The notes below the pieces were generated by a model. The model was not told the origin of the DNA, searched no databases, and worked only from the letters and a program-made list of their open reading frames with translations. A stretch of 64,000 nt of DNA from Morchella semilibera (Eukaryota > Ascomycota > Pezizomycetes > Pezizales > Morchellaceae), in the NCBI GenBank assembly GCA_009192285.1, contig CM018603.1, positions 7,127,613 to 7,191,612 on the forward strand, in the 5' to 3' direction. Shown here in pieces: positions 34,622 through 46,088 of the stretch (the stretch's first letter is position 1; each line of letters starts with the position of its first letter). The translations under genes were made by a program, and so were the position numbers.

Positions 34622-36300
34622 TAGCATGCACTTTTTCAGCCTTTGTGGACGTTATCGAGATCGACAGTTGTCGTAGATGGCTTCGATCGGTACCCAAGCC
34701 ATGTTGCGCACCACTTCTCGAGACGGTTTTCGCGGATGATGTTTGCTGTGCCCGCCTTACTGGTATGACCCCCTGGTAAAATGTGAGTTTCAGATGGTTA
34801 GAACAATATACAAGTAGAAGAAATACTAACAGTTCTTGTCTGCCCTTACTTTAGGCAATCTCTCATCAGTAGCAGCAGCCAAGTGCAGTGATGCAAGAAG
34901 GATACAGGCCTTCAAGACCCCTGAGAACCCAATAACCACCACTATAATTATTCTAAAAGCAAACATTCGAATACGGAAAGAGTCTCGTCAGTGCCTATGA
35001 CAGAGGAGAGCTCTCTTCATCTTTATAGGACTAAAACCTATCGTTTCTAGCCAAATGCATGCAGAATCCATATCTGTGATATATGAGACAGCCATACGCG
35101 AACTATGGGGTTAGAGTCGTGATAACCGGGGGGAAACTGTACCGGCACCTATTCCTCCAGGGGTACATGAATTGAGAATCATCTCTGTGGCTTGCAACTC
35201 GGCCCTTACACTTTTGGGCTTTCTTCTAGGTGTGTCCAACCCGTGAAGAAGAATCTCAAACAAGCAGGAAACCTTTCCCTGTTCGAGTGTTACCAATTTT
35301 CTAGCTAATTCCTTCGTGAAGCTGTTGATGTTCTACAGAACGCAACATCCAGAGATAGGAAATCCCTACCAGTCCCCAAACAAACTCTTCAACATAAGCT
35401 TTCCTAAGCCCACAAGGATAACTCTATTTCAATTGGTTTGATAGGCACAGTATTTCTTAGCTATGAATTAGCCTTCTTGGAAAAGCAAGATTCCGACAGC
35501 TAGTGCTCCTGAGAGCTAGAAAATTGGAAGAGCGACTTGGAGGTTTAATTTACTAGGGCGTGGGACGCATACCTCGCCTGGCATTAAAAAGGGGGGCGAG
35601 GTTGGAGAAATGTGAAGCCATGGCGATGGCGTTACACTCAGGGAATCAATCATATGGGACGGTAGCTGAATGGCGGTCTTCCAGGTAACAAGGTAAGTAC
35701 GAAATCCGTGCTGATGACAGAGGTTCCATAGCTCTAGCTGTACCAGTGCACAACCACAACATATTTGCAACTGGCGAACCAAACCAGCGTAACAATATTG
35801 TTTACTCTATTTGAACCCATATGCCTAAGTTACTGAAATGAGCATATACGAGCTGGGATTAACACTTGATATATCGTTATTGGATATACTACTACGTACA
35901 CGCTTACCAGCATAAGAACCAGAAAATGCAGTTGCTCAGGGTAAGGATAATTTGAATGGAGTGGCGCCGTTCCCTCATACATAATGGTAAGTGTATATTG
36001 GAATTCATAATAACGTCACCTCCGCCGTAAGGCGTTGTGTAGAGCTCGAGGATCTGGTGGTGCATGTCTCAAAGCCTGCCAAGACATTATATGAGTCCTA
36101 AATCAGATCCATAACCAGAATAGGTACTCTTGTTATAACAATATATCCTTATACGGAATTCAAAACTAGGTTTTCCTTTATAATATGGGATACCTTTTTT
36201 CAACCTCATGAAAACCAAAACGGCGGCCAGTCAACCTACTATATTGAGGAGAAGTATGTACTGAGTATGAGTGTACCTCCCTGTATCAAGCCTTCACAAT

Positions 36301-36438
36301 TATTAGAGCGTGTTGGCCACACACATATCTTCAAATTTTGAGTTCAAATTTTGAGCTCTGGCGGGCTATCACACCAAAAACCAGCCGCCAAGAATTAAAT
36401 ATTTAGACTTAGAAGTTGTTGGCCAATACGCTCTAATA
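36301..36438. mobile_element. 134-bp MITE with TA duplication
   Basis: Ends TTAGAGCGTGTTGGCCA (36303) and, reverse-complemented, TTAGAGCGTATTGGCCA (ending 36436), one mismatch in 17, flanked by TA at 36301-36302 and 36437-36438. The interior has a direct repeat TTCAAATTTTGAG twice and no coding capacity. TA flanks suggest mobilisation by a Tc1/mariner-type transposase, but its ends differ from those of the 2.5-kb element nearby, so that transposase is not the obvious source. Confidence 0.75.
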
Positions 36439-39400
36439 ACCTAGTTCTTCTCGAGCGGAGGCCGGTTAAGGCTTCGTTTAGATACATCCGCTAAACGTGA
36501 TCTATAGTGTTCCTAATTTTGATAACGCCATTACAAACAACCTTAGATACAGTAACGTATTTTGCAAAACAGAAAAGGTTGCGATACAAAAAACAAAAAC
36601 ACACCCACTCACAACACTACATGTCATCACATGAGAAACACCTTGACAAGCGAGATCAAAAAATCATTTATGTAATTGGTCTTAGAAGAGTTTAAACCTG
36701 GCGGGCTGGCTTGGCAACCGGGTAAAAACACATTCTGTGAAAAATACCTTTAGGTAATATTGCAATTAAAACTTTGTTATCTAAAAACTTCGCCTATTTG
36801 GCATGCTACTTATTCAAGGAAATATATTGATAACCGAATTCTTAGAAATAGGTTTGACCTATTTCTTCACCGAAACCACCTTGCAGAATGGGGAGGGCCA
36901 GCTAACAATAACCTAGGACCGGATCTTAAGTAATGGGTTGCGACGAGGCGAGATTGCCTCAGGCGCAGATCTCGGCTTTGTGCGTTGGGGGTGGTCTGTT
37001 GCGCCTAAAAAATGTCACTCAGAGTCACGATTCTGGCGCGCCTAATAAAGTCGGTTCGCCAACCGCCATCCGAGCTACCGAGTTAGTAACGCACAGCGGA
37101 ATTACAGCAGCTGTCTTAATCCCACGTTTAGTACCTTAGACATCAACCTCCGCGGCTCTCTCCACCTCCCATCTCCCATCTCCCGCCTGCCACCTCCTAT
37201 CTCCTACCCATCTGTCCTACCCCCCCCCCCTATCTCCTACCTACACCGATGTTCTGACACTATACTGACACCTATGTTCAGCACCCAAATTAACATCCAA
37301 CCCAACACCTAGTAAAACATCCAAATCCGACTCCGACTCCGAACCCGGCACCAAATCAACGCCCCCAGATTCACAGACCGCAGGTAGGGCCAAGATAAGC
37401 ACAGGCGCTCAGTCGGGACAGGCATACATATATACGTCTACCATACCACAAAGACATGTGGTTGGAAGAAGGTTTCGCGAGAGCCTAATAACCTGCTGTA
37501 CAACATCAAACTGCTGGCTGGCCCTTCCAGAGAAAAAGGGATTGCCGGCGTAGGTGAAAATGCTAAGACTGTAAAGTGTAGAAATCCAAAGTGTACAATT
37601 CACAGGTGCATAAATCGGAGTAACTTTTAACGATAAAGAATTCTTTTCAGAAGATTTGTATGGCCAAGTTCCAGGGGGGTTAAGTATATTAAAGTTAGTG
37701 AGATTAGGATACCCTCCAAGATGACTCGGATTTAGGTTGCTTTGAAAGATGGAGAATCAGTCAGCCAGGACCAGAGTATATGTATATTTAAAACAGGAGC
37801 CTGGGATTTTGGCCTGGTGTCTTAGATACCGCTACAAGACATTCAGTCCATGGTACCTTGAGTTGAGGAGGTGGACTTGACATGGGACACAAATTTCGAA
37901 GCAGGTACGAGATTCTGTTTGGCTCATCAAAAGAGCTGGGTATACCCAGCTGATAGCAGCAGATATAAATGGTTTTCATCAGATATCTAACACTTAAGAG
38001 GGAACTCCTCGTAGAATTATTGGATGATACACATATTTAAATAAATAAGGAAAAGAGGTCTCGTGCAGACATTTTGCCCTGCGCGACGTACCTTTTGCCT
38101 CACCAATTATCCCCAAGTATTTGGTTGCCATTGTGACGTTCTGCCAGGACCTCTCATCTGGCAAAATATATATATACCCGACTTATGTAAGGCTTTCATT
38201 ACTACATACTCTATGTATCGCGAGGTATGTACTCTACTGCATCAGGTAAGCAAATTCTCTTGGCCCCAGTCCAGTTGTGCGCCTGGTGTACCGGCGCAGT
38301 AATACGAGGGGTCATGACCTTTTCGCTGATGACTCCCCGCACCAAGCCTCTCCTCGCCTCGCCGCCCACCCCTCCACTCCCACCCCCTCCGCACCGCCCG
38401 CAATCGCGATCGAAACCCGGGGCACCACCCCCTTGCCTCCGGGAATCTGTGGTACAGGGCGCCCGGCGCATCTCTCTATCCAATCATCCAGTTTCGTTGA
38501 CAAACGTGGTGCCTCTTTGGGCGTGTGGGTTGCTATGTACCGGGTGTAAATAAACCCCCCCCGCGATCCGATCGCCCTATTCATCTCACCGATGGACGTC
38601 TATTCATGGGGGGCGGAATGGTAGATAAGGGGAGTAAGCGAATGGATGGGATGAAACATGTGCGTAGAGGAGGAGTGGAGATAGGAATATTGCTGGACGC
38701 CCGTATGGTGTGAGGGTTGGAGTCTTGGGGGTTCTTGGGTCTGACGGATCTGTAGGCTTGGGCCGGAGTGTTATGGGATGTGCACGTGGAGACGTGTTTT
38801 CTCCATACCGGTGGGTTTGGGTTTTTGTGCTGATCCTTTTTTTTTTTTGTTGTAACGGTGGTCATTACCGCTTCCCCCCCCCTCCCCCCTCCCCCTTTCC
38901 AAGACTTTTTGCGTTCTCAACAAGACAACAGCCGTCTCGCCTCGCCTGGGCTTGGGGTACACGGGGGGCTCATCACTCTAGATCTGGATCTGGGCGGATC
39001 GAATAGGGGTGGTGTTCATCAGGAGTCACTCGTGCTTGGACGTCTCGCGGAGATCTTTTTTTTTTTTTTTTTAATGTTTGATTTGCCTAGCCCGGGGGCA
39101 TCATGTATGTAGAGCAGACGTTAGAGTATTATTGTACTCTACTCGGCCGACTCTTGGGGAGGATCTTTGACTTTGCCAAGACTGACTGCACTGCCTGTTT
39201 TGGAAGCCCAGCGCCGACGAAGCTCTCGCTATTATTTGTTTTGACTTTTGCTCTCAAGAACATTTATGGATGTGGGTGTAGAGCAGAGCAGAGAAGAGCA
39301 GAGTAGACCCGTAGAGTAATCATACTCTGCCCCCCAGATAAAGAAACGTTAAATCATGTCAACTTACCAACTCCGCCTGTTGTGCCTTTCGCCAAGTTTA

Positions 39401-39629
39401 TGTTGACGTCACTGACTTTTTTATTTTATTTTTTATTTTTGATATGTAGTTGAAGGTCAGTCGTCAGTCTGAGCAGGCTTATCCGCCCTTAATTTAATTA
39501 ATTAGACTGTATCTTCCTCTACTCATGCCATGCCATGCTACTCTATTCCATGCCATGCCATGCTACTCTATCCTCACTGCCACCACCACCACCGGCATCC
39601 ATCACCGCAGTTCAACATAAGCCTGCAAG

Positions 39630-39665
39630 GCAATCAGTCAGTCAGTCAGTCAGTCGTCAGTCAGT
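39630..39665. repeat. CAGT microsatellite
   Basis: CAGTCAGTCAGTCAGTCAGT followed by a broken unit and more CAGT. Lies in low-complexity intergenic DNA. Confidence 0.7.
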
Positions 39666-40477
39666 TCTCTTGTTCTTTCCTTCTTTCCCTCCGTGACCAT
39701 ATTGATCGACGCACCCAGTCAAAGATAAAAAAAAAAAAAGCTTTCCTAATCTACACACACATCTCATATTTTTCCCTTTCTCCCTCTCACCAACCAACCA
39801 ACCACCTCATCATCACCATCCCCATCATCATCATCGAAAACCCACCCGAATCGGTTACCCCGCCAAACCAAACCAAACCCCCCATCACGGGTCTCGCGTA
39901 ATACAGCACGTACCACCCAATATAATAGGCCAGGGTGAATAAACAAAAAAAAAAAAACATACATATATAAAAAAATGTAGAAACAACTCCACCATATATC
40001 CTATCCACGCGCGCGCACATATGTGATGGATGAAATTCCGCGATCGGATCGAGCCTCCCTCCGATCCCTATCTATCTACCTATGCAAGCGCTGCATAAAA
40101 ACCCAAACCCAAACCCATCCCATCCCCCGAGCTTGGCGGTCCCCGAAAAGAAGGCCAATCAGTCATTTCCCCTTCCCCCTCCCCCCGGACTGTGTAAGTC
40201 GTCGCGTCACTTGGCATCACTCGCCCTGTTTGTTTCGTTTCGTGTTGGCATACGTACGTATATACCGTACCGCCTAGCTGTCAGCGCCTAGCGGACGCGA
40301 CGATGGCATGACAGTGTTAGCTATGTGCCATAGCAGCTGGGGCGCTGGCTGTGCTAGGTAGGTAGGTAGCTAGCTAGGTACAAGGTAGGTAGGTACGCTG
40401 GCTGCTGTAACATTGATACCTATCCCCCCCAGAAACGAAACCCAACAACATCCGCCGCCACCACAACCACCCCACGA

Positions 40478-40504
40478 GTACCACCACCACCACCACCACC
40501 ACCA
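40478..40504. repeat. CCA trinucleotide microsatellite
   Basis: About nine units of CCA (ACCACCACCACCACCACCAC). The overlapping minus-strand poly-Val frame is an artefact of the repeat. Confidence 0.7.
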
Positions 40505-41434
40505 GGAGAATTGTCCGACCACCACCCCTGTAGGCAGGCCACCTCAACAAACTTCTGGAACACCCGTAGAACACCCCTAAAATTACGTCAAAGCCACTGT
40601 CACCACACACCCCCGTAGACCACCACCTATTGGCCGGTCGAGGGGGGCGGATGCACTTTTCGCCGCGCGCGCTGTAAGTTTTTTTTTTTTTTTTTTTTTG
40701 CAGGATATCCGGGTTTTGCCAAGGCTGGAGGACCCTGAGTCGGACGGGGGATATGGTAACAGCGTCATGGTCATTCATGCTCAGTGTTATGTATGAGAGC
40801 AAGCAGGCAGGAGGCAGCAGGCAGGCGACCTTGAACCCAACCCGCGCGCACTGCTGTCAACCAGGCGAGCGGGTATGGATGGTGTCGGTTTTAGTTGGAT
40901 TGCACATGATAATAATGTGCAGTAGTAGTAGTGGGTGAATTTATTCAATTCCTTTCTCCCTGTAGACCCTCCTGTGCTGCGCGTGCACAGATTTCACCCC
41001 ATAGAAGAACCCTGTAGAGAAAAAGAACCCCGAGGAGAAGAAAAAAAAGAAAAGGCCAACAAAAGAAAAAAATAGTAGCACCAGTGAACGAAGAAGTTAA
41101 TATTTATAGGAAAAAGAGACAAAAGAGGAAAGAAAAAAAGAATCCAAGGCCAATAATTCAAAAGGCTCAAACTGTTGTATCCCAACGCTGTGAATAAGCA
41201 ATAGAAAAGAATAAACTCAATAATCAAACTCCGTAGTGTCCGCCAGCCCAGCCCGACAGTCTCCGCTGCCATGTTAGAAGATAAAAGGAAAAATTAGAAT
41301 CCCATCCCACCAAAAGCTAGGTAAAAGAAAAAAAGGAAAAAAATAATCCCAAAACCTTCCCAGTCGAAATATAAAAAAAAAAAAAAAAAAGCAAAAGAAG
41401 AAAGATCACATGTTTATGATGCACTATCTAAGAT

Positions 41435-42706
41435 CTAAGACCTCAAGTACTCAATAACATCTTTACCCCAGAAACAACGCTTCTTGTACTTTCCAACTTC
41501 TTCTCCCATACCCTCAACACCCCTAGCAAGCTCCTCTCCGAGGCCTTCCGCCTTCACCTCAGCAAGGGTGTACATGTAAGTCTTGACCGTTAGGACCGCA
41601 GCGTGAGATCCTGGTAGCTTCCACAAGACTTGGCGCTCCACTCGCAGCCTGCAGCTCCTGGGATCGACAGTCTCATCTTCAGGCTCATCATCCTCGTCAT
41701 CAGAGTACATGTGGTTTCCGGAGAGCGCAAACAGGCGATCATCAGTGGTGATACTCCAGTTGAAGCGCCTGACGGCGTTTTCAAGTCCGGGGCGCAGCTT
41801 GGTGAAGAGGCGGTTCATGGAGGCCGAGAGCCTATCACCGGGAGCGGGCGCATGGTGAATCTCGTCAAGAGTCAAACCAGTCCTCTTCTCTGGGGCAGCG
41901 CCAGATGGGAAGCAACAGGCGAAAGCAGCAAGGGAGTAGAGGCCGTTTGAGTCTGGGAGGAGAAGCATGAGATCCTCCTCAATAGTTGTGGCGAGGATCT
42001 TGAGCGCTGGGGCGGGATCCGATGGGTTTGTGTGTGGCGGGGGTGCGATCGGGTGCGTATCATGGGTGATTGTGTTTGTGAACAGTGTTCCGGAGGGAGA
42101 CAGCATGAAGTGGGTTGGGAACCTGACCGGAAGATATTTCTGTAGCACAAAGGTGTAGAGTTCGGCGACAGCTGGGATGGACGCCGGAGATGAGTGTAGG
42201 ATCATTTCCGTGGGCTGAGTCTGAATGATACGTTTCCGTAGCGAGATTCTTGACGGGTAGAGACGATCTAGGAGGATGAGATCATTGGGAGAGCAAGATT
42301 CGATTCCTGTTTCACGGGATTGTTAGCATGTACAAAATCACCCAGTGAATTCAGATGAAAGGGGAAAGAAAAAAAAATTGTACGAACCAAGACCATCTGG
42401 GGGAGCAGATCCCATGGAAAGCGAATAGATAGGTTTGAACGGTCTAAACTTCGCGGGGGACATCTCCCTGTAATTGAATCCAGCAAGAGAGGTGATATTC
42501 ACTACCGGGAGTGGGCATTTGTATGCCTGGATTAATTTTTCTGAGTCAGGTACATGTACCTCTGGTGCTGGTGTCGATGTTGAAAATGAAGATCTACGAC
42601 GTCTAAGATATCCCAGAACAAGAAATATGGCTCCCAAAGAGACAACACCATAGGCCGCGGAGGCAGGCCCAGTGGGTAGCTGTGAACCAGGGCCGAAACG
42701 GAGCAT
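41435..42706 (-). CDS. DUF3445 / haem-dependent oxidative N-demethylase-like protein, two exons
   Basis: Predicted 396 aa. Exon 1 is 42388-42706 (ATG at 42706) and exon 2 is 41435-42306; the 81-bp intron has donor GTTCGT and acceptor AAACAG, phase 1. One N-terminal transmembrane helix (residues about 16-35, GVVSLGAIFLVLGYL then RRRR) precedes the soluble domain. Family blocks: PFKPIYSLSMGSAPPDGLG, LLDRLYPSRISLRKR, LPVRFPTHF, TTIEEDLMLLLP, the long middle domain, VERQVLWKLPGSHAAVLTVK and a C-terminal VEGMGEEVGKYK. DUF3445 members include the bacterial haem- and NADPH-dependent N-demethylases (HDOD) acting on alkylamines; the fungal relatives are usually membrane-anchored and uncharacterised. 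Frame continues upstream of 42706 without an ATG, so a 5' exon is possible. Confidence 0.75.
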
Positions 42707-45480
42707 ATCTGATTCGAAGATTTGATTTCCTTTGTTGAACAAGGAAGATGGTAAAGAGTACGAGTAGGATTGAGGTGTTGACTCAGATAACGCTGGAAAA
42801 GATGAGGAAGGAATGGTGGCGGTATTGACGAGTAGTAGTGAGGTATTGTTGACTTGATCTATGAAAGATCAAGAGCAAGTAAAGGGGAGGGGGGAACCAA
42901 AGTTTTATATTGGAATTATTTAATATAAAAAAATTGGCGGGGGATTATATTTGGATATGTTACCGTCTGTGCGGAGAAGACTGTTCTGATCGAGTGTGGG
43001 TAAGTCTGAGTTTGTGTAAAAGTGTGGGTGTGGTGGGTTTGTATTTGTGTGAAGGGGGGGTGTGTGAGTGTGTGTGGTGGTGTGTGAGTGTGTGTGGGTG
43101 TGTGTATGATGGCCGAGGAGGAGGAGAGGAGGATGATGGAAGGAAACAAGCAGTCTTAATAAAGTAGAGAGAGAGTACATACATGTTACTTACATGTAGG
43201 ATTATGGATCTCTTGGCTCAGTAGTTCAATCTCTCCATAAGATGAAAAGAGACTAGAAAGTAATCCATCCACTCCAAAAGCCGTTCTCCCCGTCAATCCT
43301 CGATTTGAAAGGCCAAGATGATTTGATTGCCCTGTCCTGCCTGTCCTGCCCTGCCTACATGTTACTCTCTACCACTCAACAACTCAACTCACTCCACCCA
43401 CTTGCCGGTGGCTTCTGTAGCTATCTCCTTCCTACATACATAACTTACCTACACACACATATTCTCTCTACACCTACACACTTTACTTACCTGCCTAACT
43501 GCCTTGCCGCTAGCAACTACCTGGACTAGCTGCCTACTCTCTTGTCCCTTCTCTCTCTGTCTCTGCCTCTCTCTCTCTCTCTCTCTCTCTCTAAACTCTA
43601 TAAGCACTGTGTCAAAGAGTCTGTCGCTCTAAGCCTCGCGTATCTTATCTTTTACGCTAGATAAGAAAAAAAATAAAAAATAAAAGACTTCCCCCTTTGA
43701 GTACGTACTAGGAATAAGAAAAAATAAAATAGAATCCTGTAATTAGGATTACAAGGAACCACACTAAACCTTTTGCCATCTAGATAACCTTAATTCTATT
43801 TGTAATTTCCCTTTCAACACACAAATCCCCCAAAGTAGATCCTGATGAAGCAAACACAACGTAACAACAGCAGCAGCAACGAACGACATAAAAGACACAT
43901 ATGCAGCATATGATAATCCTCCGCTCTCTCTCTCTCTATCTCTTTGATCTCCCCCCTTCTCTCTCCCCCCAATTCCCGTCGTAACCGCTTGAGTAACCCT
44001 AGCCCTCCATAATTATTTTTTTCTCCTGACCAATCCCAACACCCACGTGTCGGTCCGGCTTGCTAGACTTGCTTGTCCAGATCAAAATTGTAATCATAAC
44101 AATTAAAACAATAATAATAGCAAGCCCTGATATGACTCTCTCTCTCTCCTGGTTCTGATCTCTGCCCCCCCCCCCCCTTTCACATTCTCTCTAATATGTT
44201 CCGTTGTTCCCTTGCTGTTGCTTCTGCTGTTACCAGTGCTAGCTGCTGCTGCTAGCTGCTGCCTCGGCCCAATTCGACATGCCGCGCTCAATGTATGTAA
44301 CGGTCCCCTAGTCCGAATCGATATGTTGATGTTTTCTTTTCCGATGGATGTCTGTTCTGTCGGTTTGCCTGCAGGATTAACGCCCAGTGGAGACTACCTG
44401 AGCTGCCTATGTCTCCTCCTTCTGTGTGTCTCGTTCCTGTGGTGGACCTTGGGTCGCGTCCCTGTTTTTAGTACCGTATTCCATCATCTCACTTGCCACC
44501 AAGCGCAATTAGGTTTTCTATCCTGTCCCAGAGTCCCCCCCTCCACCCCCGGTCTGTAATCTGTATGTGTGTCTCGGTCGGGTTTAATATAACGCAAGGT
44601 TAGAAGTAACGCTTTTGGTCTCAGGCATCTTCCTCTATCCTGTGGACCATCAGCGAGCCCCGCTTTATTCATCATCATAATCATCACCACCCCACTCCCC
44701 CTCCACATACCGAAAAAAAAGTAAGCACCAACGCCATCTCGGGCGAGATTATGTTGATCCCGTCATGGCAAGCCCGCACCCTCTCCCCTCCCCCCCCCCC
44801 CCCCGGCCTAAGCGTGACGCGCATGGCGCGGAACCTGTCGCCGGTAAACACGGACATGAAGGGACCAGTGCCGTTTGTTAGCGCGTTTGCTTTTGTTTTC
44901 GGCTTCGCTAGTTGATATTTTTGCACTACCCAAACTAGCCCAACCAAACCAAACCAACCTCCCCCCCCCCCAAAACACCAACCACAATAACCATCACCAT
45001 CTCCACAGGCCCGAAAGCTCTTCGCGCAGAAAAGTGATGGATAGATGCGGGGTGAAAAAGGCGATCGCGGGGGTCATGATGCGGCCCTGTTTGATTTCTT
45101 TTCTTTGTTTCGTCAATCCCGCCAGTACACTCACGCCCTTTCAAACATCTGCCCCTCCACCCCCGGCCCCAAGATGGTTCCCTTCCCCACACAAAATATT
45201 AATCGCCTCCACGGGGGTCAAAAAGTTAAAGGATTTTGACCCTTCGTAGCACATGCGAGGTACGGGTCTTGTTCCCGTTTTGATGGGGCTTACGAGCCTC
45301 AACCTGTGGGGGAACCGGGAGACGCAGGGTACAGGACCCGGGAATTATCACGAGAGGCGGAGGACCCTGGAAATATACCCACATCTACTAACCACTAACT
45401 TCTAACCTGGTTCTGGAAACAAAACTTGAATCCAGAACACGGATTTGTTTTCATCAACAAATGCGATTTTCAAAACATAC
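42707..45480. other. Intergenic stretch with microsatellites and C-runs
   Basis: No supported gene. Contains a GT-rich patch at 43008-43110, CT repeat at 43567-43592, and C-runs at 44165-44177 (13) and 44790-44804 (15). Frames at 44684-45249 on both strands look partly coding but have no motif and cannot be joined. Confidence 0.45.
43567..43592. repeat. CT dinucleotide microsatellite
   Basis: Thirteen CT units in a pyrimidine-rich intergenic tract; a second, shorter CTCTCT run is near 43925. Confidence 0.8.
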
Positions 45481-46088
45481 CTTATCATTTGCTCTCTGGC
45501 CCCTCTGTACCAACTAATCTTAGCGCCTCGCTTGCGTATGATACTCGAGTTTGTAGCGTATCCCTGTGTGCTCTCAAACTGAACCAGCGGCTCCAATCCT
45601 GACCCCTCTCCTCCTTCCTGCTCCTCCTCCTGCTCCTCCATGTTCATCTCTTTCCTCTTTCCCGTGCTCACAAAGAACAATAATCGTCATCATATCACGT
45701 TCACTAATCAATTCCAGCTCATCATTCCCCCCAAAAAATCCGAAACATCTCCCCATAAATCGCACCGCGGGAATCTCCCCCTCATGCTCCTCGTCCATAG
45801 GCCATCCTCGCATTATCAAATACATACCCACCACCTCCTCCCCCTCCGCGTGATCACCGAATTCTTACCTCTTAATTCCAGTGTAACGTTCATTTCACTA
45901 CTCTGTACACAGCAGTCTAAGAACCCGAATAATAATCCTCCTGGTTGTAGAGTAGAGCAGTCGCAGAGCCAGTGAATATGAATTTCCGAATCTCCGGGTG
46001 CGACGCTATTATCTGTCTGTGTGTGCACGAACCCGAAGGTGTGGACGAGCTGGCTGAACTCCCCATTCTTCCCTTCCGCATCATTAGA
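45481..46088 (-). CDS. Exons of an unrecognised gene (approximate limits)
   Basis: A minus-strand block that looks coding. Exon A, 45869-46088, follows an acceptor GTGGAAAG with CTGAAC upstream and encodes FSQLVHTFGFVHTQTDNS and PGGLLFGFLDCCVQSSEM; it ends at a GTAAGA donor. A 62-bp intron (45807-45868) would join it in phase to GWPMDEEHEGEIPAVRFMG and on to ERDMMTIIVL. About 150 bases further the plausible frame switches by one base to an acidic run (MEEQEEEQEGGEGSG) and IIRKRGAKISWYRGAREQM, ending at a GTATGT donor at 45480. The frame switch is unexplained: a missed intron or an indel. I do not recognise the family, and both the start and the 3' exon are missing. Confidence 0.35.

Larger units (their letters stand above)
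32087..34623. mobile_element. Complete Tc1/mariner-like DNA transposon with TA duplication
   Basis: The element proper is 32089-34621 (2533 bp), flanked by TA at 32087-32088 and 34622-34623. Its 54-bp terminal inverted repeats differ at one position. Between them is one open transposase gene (32244-34379, minus). Removing the element and one TA rejoins a reading frame of the surrounding gene, which independently confirms the ends. TA duplication and a DDE transposase of the IS630-Tc1-mariner type place it in that superfamily. Near-identical repeats and an open transposase suggest a recent insertion that may still be active. Confidence 0.85.
30789..34966 (-). pseudogene. Secreted Thr-rich protein gene split by a transposon
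   Basis: Minus-strand gene read on both sides of the transposon at 32089-34621. Exon 1 (34850-34966) encodes a signal peptide (MFAFRIIIVVVIGFSGVLKA, then ACILLASLHLAAA). Exon 2 runs 34772 to the insertion TA at 34622 and resumes at 32086 in the same frame. After an apparent +1 shift near 31,980 it continues with TETVITVTGDST to a GTGAGA donor at 31917; exon 3 is 31831-31865 and the last exon starts at 31499 with Thr/Val-rich repeats (TTTVTVTATMCPAPAS). A TAA at 31080-31082 then interrupts the frame, which stays open to a TAG at 30789 and encodes a Cys-containing domain (GGEDCCLQFW, EGCSAWESCFLVTN). The original was probably a secreted or cell-wall protein. Three lesions (insertion, frameshift, nonsense) make it a pseudogene. 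Confidence 0.65.
34967..41434. other. Long gene-poor stretch
   Basis: No complete gene could be supported. Possible orphan exons on the plus strand: 35692-35812 (frame KYEIRADDRGSIALAVPVHN) and about 37276-37551 (frame TPSKTSKSDSDSEPGTK after a TTCAG acceptor with CTGAC upstream). 38.2-40.9 kb is low-complexity, with CCA, CAGT and C/T-rich tracts and no coherent frame. A MITE lies at 36303-36436. Confidence 0.45.

Noticed and set aside
38211-40802. Many overlapping frames of 60-140 codons
   Set aside because: They come from CCA, CAGT and C/T-rich low-complexity DNA and encode runs such as poly-Val or His/Pro.
42742-42862. Upstream extension of the DUF3445 frame
   Set aside because: The frame is open but has no ATG; the ATG at 42706 already places a good transmembrane helix.
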